Assembly: GCF_004795035.1 (NCBI RefSeq) | Contig: NZ_SSBK01000010.1 | Span: 62,001-126,000 of the forward strand | Direction: 5' to 3' | Origin: Streptomyces sp. A0958 | Lineage (GTDB): Bacteria > Actinomycetota > Actinomycetes > Streptomycetales > Streptomycetaceae | DNA length: 64,000 nucleotides | Part shown: positions 8,111 to 16,330 of the stretch, piece by piece | Layout of the letters: the number at the start of each line of letters is the position of its first letter | Position numbering within the stretch: the stretch's first letter is position 1 | The notes under the pieces: generated by a model | The model's input: only the letters and a program-made list of their open reading frames with translations | Database searches by the model: none | What the model was told of the DNA's origin: nothing | Position numbers and translations under genes: made by a program

Positions 8111-10222
8111 ATGAAGCCCGCACCGAGGCACCGTGTCGTCCGATGGCTGGTGCCCGTAGCGCTGCTCGTCGTCTGGCTCGGCATCGGAGGCGCCCTCGGC
8201 CCCTTCGCCGGGAAACTCGGCGAGGTGGCGACGAACGACCAGGCGGCGTTTCTGCCGCGCAGCGCCGAGTCGACCAGGGTCGCGGACGAGCAGAAGGCGT
8301 TCCAGCGGGCCGGGATCGTACCCGCGATCGTCGTGTGGACGGCCGGGGACGACAGGCTCCCGAGCGACGCCAGGGCGTCGGCCACCCGGGCGCTCGCCTC
8401 ACTGTCCGGGAAGCCCGGCGTGGTCGGCGCGCCCTCGCCCGCGCAGCCGTCCGACGACGGAAAGGCCCTGTCGGGCGTCGTGCAACTGCGCTCCGACCTC
8501 GGCGACGAACTGCCGGACACCCTCGACCGGGTGCGTGACGCGGCCGGTTCGGTGACCGGCACGACGGTCGAGATCGCCGGGCCCGCCGCCACCCAGGCCG
8601 ATCTGAAGCACGCCTTCGCGGGGATCGACGGGCTCCTGCTGGGCGTGGCGCTGGCCGCCGTGCTGGTGATCCTGCTCCTCGTCTACCGCAGTGTGCTGCT
8701 GCCCTTCCTCATCATCATCAGTGCCGTCTTCGCCCTCGCGCTCGCCTGCGCCGTCGTCTACGTCCTCGCGGATCACGACGTCGTCCTCGTGGACGGTCAG
8801 GTCCAGGGCATCCTGTCGATCCTGGTGATCGGGGCGGCAACCGACTACGCCCTCCTCCTGACGGCGCGTTTCCGGGAGGAACTGGCGGGGCACGGCGACC
8901 GGACCACCGCCGCACTCGCCGCGCTGCGCCGCTCCTTCGGGGCGATCACCGCGAGCGCCGCCACCGTCGCGCTCGGGCTCCTCGCGCTGCTGCTCAGCGA
9001 CCTGACGAACAACCGGGCCCTGGGGCCCGTGGGCGCCATCGGGATCGTGTGCGCGGTGCTGAGCACGATGACGTTCCTGCCCGCAGTGCTGGTGCTGTGC
9101 GGGCGGGCCGCGTACTGGCCGGCGAAGCCGCGCCCCGCCGACGAGGCGACCGGCGGGCACGGTGTCTGGCGCCGGATCGCCGCACGCGTCGACGGGTCAC
9201 CGCGCAAGGTGTGGCTCTCCTGCGCACTGGTCCTGGTCGCCTGCGCGGCGTTCGCGCCCACCCTGAAGTCCCAGGGCGTCCCGCTGGACGAGATCTTCGT
9301 GAACGACGCCCCGTCCGTCTCCGCCCAGGCCACGCTCAGCAAGCACTTCCCGGGCGGCTCGGGCAACCCGGCCGTGGTCCTCGCGGCGGCCGGCCGGGCC
9401 GATGAGGTGACCGCGGCGGCCGAGGCGACACCCGGGGTGTCCTCCGCCGCGCCCGTCACGGCGTCGGGCCGGCCTGGCGGGGGCAAGCCGCTCGTGGTGG
9501 ACGGCCGGGTGCGCGTCGACGTGACGCTGGACGACGCGGCGGACAGCGACGCGGCCACGGAGACCGTCAAGCGCCTGCGTACCGCTGTGCACTCCGTGCC
9601 CGGGGCGGACGCGCTCGTCGGCGGCTACACGGCCCAGCAGTACGACACCCAGCGCACGGCCGAGCGCGACCGCGGCATCATCGTGCCGGTGGTGCTCGTG
9701 ATCATTCTGCTGATCCTGATGGGCCTGCTGAGGTCAGTCCTATTCCCGGTCCTGCTGGTGGCCACCGTGGGCCTCAACTTCCTCGCGACCCTGGGCGTCT
9801 CGGCCCTGGTCTTCAAGCACGCCTTCGGCTTCAGCGGTACGGACGCATCGGTGCCCCTGTACGGGTTCGTGTTCCTGGTGGCCCTCGGCGTCGACTACAA
9901 CATCTTCCTGATGTCCCGGGTCCGCGAGGAGGCGCTGGCACACGGGGCGCGGCAGGGCATGCTGCGGGGCCTGGTCAGCACCGGCGGGGTCATCACATCG
10001 GCGGGCGTGGTGCTGGCCGCCACCTTCGCCGCGCTGATCGTGATCCCGCTCGCGTTCCTCGCCCAGATCGCGTTCATCGTGGCCTTCGGCGTCCTGCTGG
10101 ACACGCTCGTGGTGCGGTCGCTGCTGGCCCCGGCGCTCGTCGTGGACATCGGGCCCAGGGCGTGGTGGCCCAGCGTCATCAGCCGCACCGCGCGGGACGC
10201 GGAGGCGTCGGCCTCCGGGTGA
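8111..10222 (+). CDS. MMPL/RND-family transporter
   Basis: A 703-residue integral membrane protein with the two-fold MMPL layout. One transmembrane helix at residues 10-30 is followed by an extracytoplasmic loop to about 170, then five to six helices (about 175-330) with ATDYALLL in the core. A second loop (about 375-520) and second helical bundle (about 525-690) contain GVDYNIFLMSRV. The Asp-Tyr pairs in both bundles match the proton-relay motif of this superfamily. Such proteins export lipids or hydrophobic drugs. The neighbouring MarR gene and shared operator suggest drug- or lipid-induced expression. Confidence 0.92.
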   Translation: MKPAPRHRVVRWLVPVALLVVWLGIGGALGPFAGKLGEVATNDQAAFLPRSAESTRVADEQKAFQRAGIVPAIVVWTAGDDRLPSDARASATRALASLSGKPGVVGAPSPAQPSDDGKALSGVVQLRSDLGDELPDTLDRVRDAAGSVTGTTVEIAGPAATQADLKHAFAGIDGLLLGVALAAVLVILLLVYRSVLLPFLIIISAVFALALACAVVYVLADHDVVLVDGQVQGILSILVIGAATDYALLLTARFREELAGHGDRTTAALAALRRSFGAITASAATVALGLLALLLSDLTNNRALGPVGAIGIVCAVLSTMTFLPAVLVLCGRAAYWPAKPRPADEATGGHGVWRRIAARVDGSPRKVWLSCALVLVACAAFAPTLKSQGVPLDEIFVNDAPSVSAQATLSKHFPGGSGNPAVVLAAAGRADEVTAAAEATPGVSSAAPVTASGRPGGGKPLVVDGRVRVDVTLDDAADSDAATETVKRLRTAVHSVPGADALVGGYTAQQYDTQRTAERDRGIIVPVVLVIILLILMGLLRSVLFPVLLVATVGLNFLATLGVSALVFKHAFGFSGTDASVPLYGFVFLVALGVDYNIFLMSRVREEALAHGARQGMLRGLVSTGGVITSAGVVLAATFAALIVIPLAFLAQIAFIVAFGVLLDTLVVRSLLAPALVVDIGPRAWWPSVISRTARDAEASASG

Positions 10223-10289
10223 CGGCCGAGGGGACGGCACCGGCACGGCCGCCGCTGACGCGGAGCCGGGCCGGTGGGGCCGGCCGCGG

Positions 10290-10865
10290 TCAGACGTTGA
10301 CGCCGTAATCGGACGCGATGCCCGCCAGGCCGGAGGCGTAACCCTGACCGACCGCGCGGAACTTCCACTCGCTGCCGTTCCGGTAGAGCTCGCCGAACAC
10401 CATGGCGGTCTCCGTCGACGCGTCCTCGCTGAGGTCGTAGCGTGCGAGCTCCACGCCGTTGGCCTGGTTCACCACGCGGATGAACGCGTTGCGCACCTGG
10501 CCGAAACTCTGCCCCCGGCTCTGCGCGTCGTGGATGGAGACCGGGAAGACTATCTTCGCGACGTCGGCCGGTACCGCCGAGAGGTTCACATTGATGGACT
10601 CGTCGTCGCCCTCGCCCTCACCCGTCAGGTTGTCACCGGTGTGCTGAACGGAACCGTCCGGGCTGTTGAGGTTGTTGTAGAAGACGAAGTGCAGGTCGGA
10701 AAGGACCTTGCCGTGGTCCGCGCACAGCAGTGCACTGGCGTCGAGGTCGTGGTCGGCACCGGTCGTCGTCCTTACGTCCCAGCCCAGGCCGACCGTCACC
10801 GCGGTCAGGCCGGGCGCCTCCTTCGACAAGGAGACGTTGCCGCCCTTGGCCAGGGTCACACCCAT
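10290..10865 (-). CDS. TerD-family tellurium resistance/stress protein
   Basis: A 191-residue TerD protein, a calcium-binding beta-sandwich cytoplasmic stress protein. It starts with the family N-terminus [20 protein letters not shown] and has the GWDVR and DLDASA segments. The [20 protein letters not shown] stretch (about 70-90) carries acidic metal-binding positions. The ATG at 10865 follows TTGGAGGAAGTTC, an excellent ribosome site. It is convergent with the MMPL gene. Streptomyces carry many TerD paralogues linked to tellurite, oxidative stress and differentiation; which one this is cannot be told here. Confidence 0.93.
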   Translation of the reverse strand: MGVTLAKGGNVSLSKEAPGLTAVTVGLGWDVRTTTGADHDLDASALLCADHGKVLSDLHFVFYNNLNSPDGSVQHTGDNLTGEGEGDDESINVNLSAVPADVAKIVFPVSIHDAQSRGQSFGQVRNAFIRVVNQANGVELARYDLSEDASTETAMVFGELYRNGSEWKFRAVGQGYASGLAGIASDYGVNV

Positions 10866-11223
10866 GAACTTCCTCCAATGATCCAGTGGTTCACCGGCCG
10901 CCGTCGAAGAGGCGGCGGCCCCGCCCTCACTCTTCACGATTCGAGAGGATTTGCCCAGGGCGCGGGCGGGGTCCGGCCCGCTTCTCCGACCGGCCCGGTG
11001 AACGGGAGCGCTCTCCTTCCCCTCTCTCCCGGTGTCTTCCGGTCAATGTTTCCGGTGTCCGTGTGGGGACAGGGGATCGGATCGACGATGGAGACGCCTC
11101 ACGGCGCTGTACGACAAACGCTTCACGACAGAGCTCCACGACCTTGACAACGCACAACTGCACGACCGTGCCGGTGCTGCCGACAGGCCGCTCCGCACGT
11201 CAGCCGGACGAACGGGGTGGCCC
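10866..11223. promoter_or_regulatory. intergenic region between terD-like and LCP genes
   Basis: This 358-bp divergent region shows no convincing gene. It contains a GGGAGCGCTCTC element (11004-11015) resembling a degenerate LacI-family operator core, and an AT-richer stretch at 11040-11160 that probably holds the promoter of the LCP gene. Short open frames crossing it lack ribosome sites and coding bias. Confidence 0.4.
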
Positions 11224-12705
11224 ATGACAAGCAGGCACAAGGGGACAGGAGCGGGGGGCAGGGGCACCCGGCTGCGGCGGACGGCGGTGTCCGCGCTGTC
11301 GTTCCTCGTCCTGCTGGTGGCCGGCGTCGGCTGGGGCTACCTGAAACTGACCGGCAACATCGACACGTTCAGCGCCGACGGCATCTCCGGCGACCGGCCG
11401 CCGGGTACGGCCGGAGGGCAGAACGTCCTCGTCATCGGGTCGGACACGCGCTCCGGCGACAACAGCGGACTCGGCGGCGGCACGGGCGCGGTCGGCCGCT
11501 CCGACACCGTGTTCCTCCTTCACGTCTACGGCGACCGTAAACACGCCGTGGCCGTATCCGTCCCGCGCGACGCCATGGTCGACATCCCGGCCTGCCGGAA
11601 GCCCGACGGCAGCTGGACGGCCCCGCAGCACCACAGCCAGTTCAACGGGGCGTTCTCGGTGGGGGAGACCGCGGAGGGCAACCCGGCCTGCACCCAGAAC
11701 ACCGTCGAACACCTCACGGGGTTGCGTGTCGACCACACGGTCGTGGTCGACTTCGCCGGTTTCTCCGCACTCACCTCGGCCGTCGGCGGGGTGCGGGTCT
11801 GTCTGCCGCAGGATGTGTACCAGCGCGACCTGAATCCCAAGCGGGCCACCCAGGGATCACGGGTCTTCGCCAAGGGCGCGCAGACGGTGTCCGGACAGCG
11901 CGCCCTCGACTACGTCCGGCTGCGGCACGGGATCGGTGACGGCTCCGACATAGGGCGGATCAAGAGGCAGCAGGCCTTCGTCGCCTCCCTGGTGAAGAAG
12001 ATCAAGTCCCGGGGCATGAACCCCACCACCCTGCTGCCGCTGGCCAACGCCGCGACCGACGCGATGACCGTCGACCCGGGGCTCGGATCGGCCGACAAGC
12101 TGCTCTCCTTCGTTCTGTCGATGAAGAACGTCGACCTGCACAACACCAAGTTCGTCACCGTGCCCTGGCGCTACGAGGGTGCCCGCGTCGCCGTCGTGGA
12201 ACCGGACGCCGACGAATTGTGGGCCGCACTGAAGGCCGACCGCACTCTCGACGGCAAGGAAACCGGGGGAGGCAGGGCGAGGGCCGGCGCCTCACCCAAG
12301 GCGTCGAAATCCCCGGTCTCCGGTACGGGCGTCGATGTCGCCGTCTACAACGGCACCACGGTGACCGGGCTCGCGGGCCGGGCGGCCGACCTCCTGCGCA
12401 CGCACGGTTTCACCGTCACCGGTACGGCCACCGCGCAGGACCAGGGCCGGTCCCGCACCCTCGTCGCGTACGGCCCCGGCCTGGGCGACGAGGCCCGTAC
12501 GACGGCCAGGCTCTTCCCGGGTGCGCGGGTCACGCAGTCCACCGGCGCCGGAATCCAGCTGATCGTCGGACAGGACTACGCGGACAACCCGTCGCCCGCA
12601 CCGGACACCGCGTCCGCCACCCCGACGTCCGGCGTACCGGCCGACGTCGCCGAGGGAGCCCGCTCGGCCGACGACGACCTGTGCGAGGACCTGTCCTACG
12701 GATGA
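11224..12705 (+). CDS. LCP (LytR-CpsA-Psr) family protein with LytR C-terminal domain
   Basis: A 493-residue type II membrane protein that probably transfers wall glycopolymers such as teichoic acid from lipid carrier to peptidoglycan. It has a short basic cytoplasmic N-terminus, one membrane anchor (about 20-42), and the LCP domain (about 60-300). That domain shows NVLVIGSDTRSG, GRSDTVFLLH, SVPRDAMV and the RLRHGIGDGSDIGRIKRQQ segment, including Arg and Asp positions that bind polyprenyl pyrophosphate. A Ser/Ala linker leads to the LytR_C domain (about 375-460, starting DVAVYNGTTVTGLA). The ATG at 11224 is preceded by GGGGTGG. Confidence 0.93.
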   Translation: MTSRHKGTGAGGRGTRLRRTAVSALSFLVLLVAGVGWGYLKLTGNIDTFSADGISGDRPPGTAGGQNVLVIGSDTRSGDNSGLGGGTGAVGRSDTVFLLHVYGDRKHAVAVSVPRDAMVDIPACRKPDGSWTAPQHHSQFNGAFSVGETAEGNPACTQNTVEHLTGLRVDHTVVVDFAGFSALTSAVGGVRVCLPQDVYQRDLNPKRATQGSRVFAKGAQTVSGQRALDYVRLRHGIGDGSDIGRIKRQQAFVASLVKKIKSRGMNPTTLLPLANAATDAMTVDPGLGSADKLLSFVLSMKNVDLHNTKFVTVPWRYEGARVAVVEPDADELWAALKADRTLDGKETGGGRARAGASPKASKSPVSGTGVDVAVYNGTTVTGLAGRAADLLRTHGFTVTGTATAQDQGRSRTLVAYGPGLGDEARTTARLFPGARVTQSTGAGIQLIVGQDYADNPSPAPDTASATPTSGVPADVAEGARSADDDLCEDLSYG

Positions 12706-12763
12706 ACACCGGCGGCTGCTTCCGGACCGGTGGGACGGGTGGGGTGCTTGCCCGTACGTGACC

Positions 12764-12784
12764 TGTGCGCAAGGCTTGCGCACA
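12764..12784. promoter_or_regulatory. 21-bp perfect palindrome upstream of roadblock gene
   Basis: TGTGCGCAAG (12764-12773) and CTTGCGCACA (12775-12784) are perfect reverse complements around one G. The element sits 40 bp before the roadblock gene start and 58 bp after the LCP stop. The length and the 1-bp spacer suit a dimeric regulator site better than a terminator, since no hairpin loop is available and no T-run follows. Confidence 0.55.
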
Positions 12785-12823
12785 AGCGAGACACGGGGAA
12801 CGCGTGAACGGGGAGGAAACAGA

Positions 12824-13237
12824 ATGGCGCTGGACAAGGAACTCGACTGGCTCCTTGACGATCTCACCAAGCGGGTCGAGCACATACGGCACGCCCTGGT
12901 GCTGTCGAACGACGGCCTGGTGACCGGTGCGAGCGCCGGACTGGCACGGGAGGACGCCGAACACCTGGCGGCCGTCTCGTCAGGGCTGCACAGTCTCGCC
13001 CGTGGCTCGGGACGGCACTTCCGCGCCGGCAAGGCCCGGCAGACCATGGTGGAGTTCGACGAGGCACTGCTCTTTGTGACGGCGGCCGGGGACGGCAGCT
13101 GTCTGTGCGTACTGAGCGAGGCGGAGGCGGACGTGGGTCAGGTGGCGTACGAGATGACACTCCTGGTCAACCGGGTGGGGGAACACCTCTCCGTGTCGTC
13201 GCGGCAGGACGGGACCGGGGGAATCAACCGGCTCTGA
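12824..13237 (+). CDS. roadblock/LC7 domain protein (CvnB-like)
   Basis: A 137-residue roadblock/LC7 protein close to CvnB of Streptomyces conservons, an MglB-like partner that acts on small Ras-like GTPases. The family signature is a start of the form ELDWLLDDL followed by HALVLSNDGLVTG and later YEMTLLVNRVGEHL. The ATG at 12824 follows GGGGAGGAAACAGA. The usual conservon genes (CvnA sensor kinase, CvnC DUF742, CvnD GTPase) are not in the neighbourhood, so this is a solitary copy, perhaps working with a GTPase encoded elsewhere. Confidence 0.88.
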   Translation: MALDKELDWLLDDLTKRVEHIRHALVLSNDGLVTGASAGLAREDAEHLAAVSSGLHSLARGSGRHFRAGKARQTMVEFDEALLFVTAAGDGSCLCVLSEAEADVGQVAYEMTLLVNRVGEHLSVSSRQDGTGGINRL

Positions 13238-13356
13238 CAGGGCATGCCCCAGGCTGCCGCCCGGCCCGTGGAGTTGTCCACAGGCTCGGCGGCAGTTGAC
13301 TTTCCCGGACTACTCTGGTCACAGAGAGTATTCGAGTCTCACGGGGGAGTGTCGTC

Positions 13357-14709
13357 ATGTCGGTAGTAGAAGTGCATGAAAACCGGTCACTTGCTGTGGA
13401 ATCGCGCGGGACGGGGACGGAGGCGGGGACGTCGGAAGCGGACGCGGTGCGCTACGACAGTGCGCAGACGATGGCCGCTGGACGGGCCGCCACGGAACTC
13501 GGGCTCAAACGGGGCGAGTTCGACATGGCGGTGTACCTGGGAGCGGTGAGGCTGACGAGTGGCCCGGCCGGCGTGCGGCCCAGGGTGCACCGCGAGGAGA
13601 TGGAACGCCTCCGGGCTCAGGGCGGTTTCCCCGGCGCGCTGCGCGAGCGGGTGCGCACGGTGGGGACGGCGGAGGGGGCGAGTCTGCTCGGGATCAGCCC
13701 GGCCCGCTTCACCCGGCTGGCCAGGGCCGGGTGCGTCACGCCCGTCGCCTTCTACCTCAACCGCTACCGGGCCGTGGTATGGGTCTATCTCGCCCAGGAG
13801 TTGCAAGCGCTGGCGGCCAGGTCGCCCGAACTCCTGGTGGGCAACAGCCCGACCTGGATGCGCGACCTGCTGGACGCCGGGGGTGACTGCCGGCCCCGCA
13901 ACTGGCGCTCGCGCAGGATCGAACGCCTGCTGGCCCTCACCCAGGACCCCTGGGCGCGTGCGGCGATCGTGGCGCAGGGTCTGGACCCGGTCCAGCTGGC
14001 GGAGGTGGTCGACGATCCTTACGAGCGGGCCTACTTCGGCAGGATCAGGCGGGGAACGGCATCCGGCCGAAGGGTAACGGTCGCCGGGCGGGAAGCGATG
14101 GCGAGGCTGATGCCGGCGGACGAACCGGACGAGATCCTCTGGCGCCGGGTCAGCCTCATCACGGAACTGGACACCGCCCGCGACCTCCGCCCCGCCCCGC
14201 GTCCGGGCGACGAGCCGTGGCCGGGGCCGGAGGGGGCGTCGGACGAGCGGGACTCGTCCGAGCGGCCGGCCGTGCCCTGCCGGCCGGCGCCCCTGCCGGA
14301 CGAACCGCAGGCGCGCACCGCACCGGCTGCGCGCACCGCACCGGCCGCGTCCGACGCACCAGCCGCCCCCGGCGTACCGGCTGCGCCCGGCGTACCGGCT
14401 GCGCCCGGCGTACCGGCTGCGCCCGGCGTACCGGCTGCGCCCGGCGTACCGGCTGCGCCCGGCGTACCGGCCGCGCCCGGCCGACCCGTCCACGCCGGCG
14501 GCCCGGGAGGGTTGCTCGCGCGGCTCCGGCTGCGCCGGGCCGGGGGACTGGGACTTCGGCGCCCCCGGCGAGGTGCGTCGCCCGGGTCGGACCGGCCCGC
14601 CGGTCGCCGTCACCGTGCGACCGGCAGCAGCCGTGCGTTCGCCGGGCGCGGAGGCGTATCCGGAGGCGAGGGCGCCGGAAGCCCTGGAAGGACGGATAAA
14701 CCGTGGTGA
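13357..14709 (+). CDS. hypothetical protein with helix-turn-helix-like core and VPAAPG-repeat tail
   Basis: This 450-residue protein looks like a Streptomyces-specific family (I believe DUF6397, from memory). Residues about 30-280 are a helical domain with two segments resembling DNA-binding helix-turn-helix units: ATELGLKRGEFDMAVYLGAV near 45 and SLLGISPARFTRLARAG near 110. The rest is disordered: an acidic/proline linker, six GVPAAP hexapeptides (about 339-374), and an Arg/Gly-rich basic end. The ATG at 13357 follows GGGGGAG. It lies 119 bp after the roadblock gene. The function is unknown; a DNA-associated role is inference. Confidence 0.78.
   Translation: MSVVEVHENRSLAVESRGTGTEAGTSEADAVRYDSAQTMAAGRAATELGLKRGEFDMAVYLGAVRLTSGPAGVRPRVHREEMERLRAQGGFPGALRERVRTVGTAEGASLLGISPARFTRLARAGCVTPVAFYLNRYRAVVWVYLAQELQALAARSPELLVGNSPTWMRDLLDAGGDCRPRNWRSRRIERLLALTQDPWARAAIVAQGLDPVQLAEVVDDPYERAYFGRIRRGTASGRRVTVAGREAMARLMPADEPDEILWRRVSLITELDTARDLRPAPRPGDEPWPGPEGASDERDSSERPAVPCRPAPLPDEPQARTAPAARTAPAASDAPAAPGVPAAPGVPAAPGVPAAPGVPAAPGVPAAPGVPAAPGRPVHAGGPGGLLARLRLRRAGGLGLRRPRRGASPGSDRPAGRRHRATGSSRAFAGRGGVSGGEGAGSPGRTDKPW
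14371..14478 (+). repeat. six tandem 18-bp repeats coding GVPAAP
   Basis: The unit GGCGTACCGGCTGCGCCC occurs six times head to tail (starts 14371, 14389, 14407, 14425, 14443, 14461), almost without base changes. It lies in frame inside the preceding hypothetical gene and encodes a proline/alanine spacer. The near identity at DNA level indicates recent slippage expansion, so copy number probably differs between strains. Confidence 0.9.
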
Positions 14710-14739
14710 ACGCGGGGGCGGACAGGCATTCTTTGCGCC

Positions 14740-15228
14740 ATGTTGATCAGGGAAGCCACCACCGAGGACTGGCCGGCCATCTGGCCCTTCTTCCACGACA
14801 TCGTCTCCGCGGGCGAGACCTTTACCTACCCGCTCGACCTCAAGGAGGCTGACGCCGCCGACTGGTGGCTCCTGAGACCGCCGCACCGGACCGTGGTGGC
14901 GGTCGCCGACGACGGGACCGTCCTGGGCGCGGCGAAGATGAACAAGAACCACATGGGCAACGGATCGCACATCTCCAGCGCCAGCTACATGGTCGACCCT
15001 CGGCATTCCGGGCAGGGCGTGGGGCGGGCACTGTGCGAGTACACCCTCGACTGGGCCCGTGCGGCCGGCTACCGGGCCATGCAGTTCAACGCGGTGGTGG
15101 AGCCCAACACCGCCGCGGTCGGGCTCTACCGCTCGCTCGGCTTCGAGATCCTGGGCACGCTGCCGGAAGGTTTCAACCACCCGGTCAAGGGCTTCGTGGG
15201 ACTGCACATCATGCACCGCAGGCTCTGA
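14740..15228 (+). CDS. GNAT-family N-acetyltransferase
   Basis: A 162-residue GNAT acetyltransferase that transfers acetyl from acetyl-CoA to an amine. It begins MLIREATTEDWPAI. The acetyl-CoA binding loop is RHSGQGVGRAL (residues about 87-97, motif A Q/RxxGxG/A), and the C-terminal NTAAVGLYRSLGFE is motif B. The overall arrangement resembles phosphinothricin/L-amino-acid acetyltransferases, but the substrate cannot be fixed. The ATG at 14740 lies 30 bp after the preceding gene without a strong ribosome site. Confidence 0.88.
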   Translation: MLIREATTEDWPAIWPFFHDIVSAGETFTYPLDLKEADAADWWLLRPPHRTVVAVADDGTVLGAAKMNKNHMGNGSHISSASYMVDPRHSGQGVGRALCEYTLDWARAAGYRAMQFNAVVEPNTAAVGLYRSLGFEILGTLPEGFNHPVKGFVGLHIMHRRL

Positions 15229-15485
15229 AGGCGCGGGGAAGCCGACGGTGTCGGGCGGCCCACCGCGGCGCGGTCGGCACGGTCCGGCGCCGGGCGCTCA
15301 CTTCACGCCACCACACGGCGGGCACCCCGCGCCGGCCGGTGTCCGGCATGTCCCAACCGGCGAGGGTGTGGGGGTTGTTGTGACGCGGAATCGGCTGTGG
15401 GGTGGGTGCACACATCGGGGACGGGGGCAGTACTGTGCGCTCCACCGCCATTCGGGCGATGAAACATCTGCGGAGGAAAAAATCC

Positions 15486-16130
15486 ATGACCATACCCAGG
15501 AGATCGTGGCGTGCTGCGGGAACACTCGCCGCCGCCGCGGTTGTCGGTCTGTCCGGCGCGGTCCTCACCGCCGGCCCGGCCGCAGCTCACACCCCCACCT
15601 GGGACGTGACCTGTGACGAAGTCAGCCTGCACCTGACCCAGTACAACGGCAGCGTCACCAACGAGGTGACCGTCACCGTCGACGGCAAGGACCTGCTGCC
15701 GACGGAGAAGTTCGGCGAGGGGTTCGACAAGAAGATCGCCCTCCCGGAGCACGACCAGCCCCTGACGGTGCACCTGGTCGTCAAGGCCGGTGACGGCGAC
15801 CGGTACTCGAAGGGCGACACCAAGCAGGCGCCGGTGTGCGAGGAGAGCACCCCGCCGTCGACGGCCACGCCGACCCCGACCGAGACGAAGCCGTCCGAGA
15901 CGCCGACCACCTCGTCTCCGACGCCGACCCCGACCCCGACCGACACGCCGAGCGAGTCCGCTTCGCCGTCTGCGCCCGCCGCAGCCATGCCGAGCCCCAG
16001 CTCGCCGGACCTGGCCGAGACCGGTTCCTCGTCCGCCACGCCGATCATCGGTGGCGCGGCCGTTGCCGTGCTGCTGGCCGGCGGCGGCATCATGTGGTCC
16101 GTGCGCAAGCGCCGTACCGCGCAGCACTGA
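15486..16130 (+). CDS. LAETG-anchored cell-wall protein (sortase substrate)
   Basis: A 214-residue secreted protein. An N-terminal signal peptide (residues 1-36, basic RRSWR start, cleavage after AAAHA-like sequence near AGPAAA) leads to a small globular domain with two cysteines (about 37-120). A long Thr/Pro/Ser spacer (about 120-170) follows, then LAETG (176-180), a hydrophobic helix and the positive tail RKRR. LAxTG is the class E sortase motif in Streptomyces, so the protein should be covalently attached to peptidoglycan. The ATG at 15486 has GGAGG 10 nt upstream. Its role is unknown. Confidence 0.9.
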   Translation: MTIPRRSWRAAGTLAAAAVVGLSGAVLTAGPAAAHTPTWDVTCDEVSLHLTQYNGSVTNEVTVTVDGKDLLPTEKFGEGFDKKIALPEHDQPLTVHLVVKAGDGDRYSKGDTKQAPVCEESTPPSTATPTPTETKPSETPTTSSPTPTPTPTDTPSESASPSAPAAAMPSPSSPDLAETGSSSATPIIGGAAVAVLLAGGGIMWSVRKRRTAQH

Positions 16131-16220
16131 CGTAGTCCGGCACGCCGGACGCGCACAGCGCCCGGCCGGTCGGCCGAGGGGCGTACCGCATCACGCCAGG
16201 CGTGGGCGGTACGCCCTTCA

Positions 16221-16330
16221 CCGCTGTCCGCCCTTCACCGCTGTCCGCCCGTCACCGCTGTCCGCCCGTCACCGCCGTCACGCCGTCACCGCCGTCACGC
16301 CGTCAGCCCTTCACCGCTGGCCGCCCGTCA
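16221..16330. repeat. tandem 17-bp / 8-9-bp repeat between convergent genes
   Basis: Three 17-bp units CCGCTGTCCGCCC(T/G)TCA occupy 16221-16271. They are followed by alternating 9- and 8-bp units (CCGCCGTCA, CGCCGTCA) to 16313, and one more 17-bp unit at 16314-16330. The final unit supplies the stop codon of the minus-strand phosphatase gene. It is a minisatellite-like array in a 197-bp convergent intergenic region with no gene. Confidence 0.8.

Noticed and set aside
11004..11015. Possible CebR site GGGAGCGCTCTC
   Set aside because: It mismatches the consensus at three positions and no cellulose gene is adjacent.
14371..14478. Possible CRISPR-like array
   Set aside because: The repeats are contiguous without spacers and keep the reading frame, so it is a coding tandem repeat.
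13387..15216. 609-residue minus-strand open frame across two plus-strand genes
   Set aside because: It runs opposite the repeat-tailed protein and the GNAT gene, both supported by ribosome sites and motifs. The product is low complexity.
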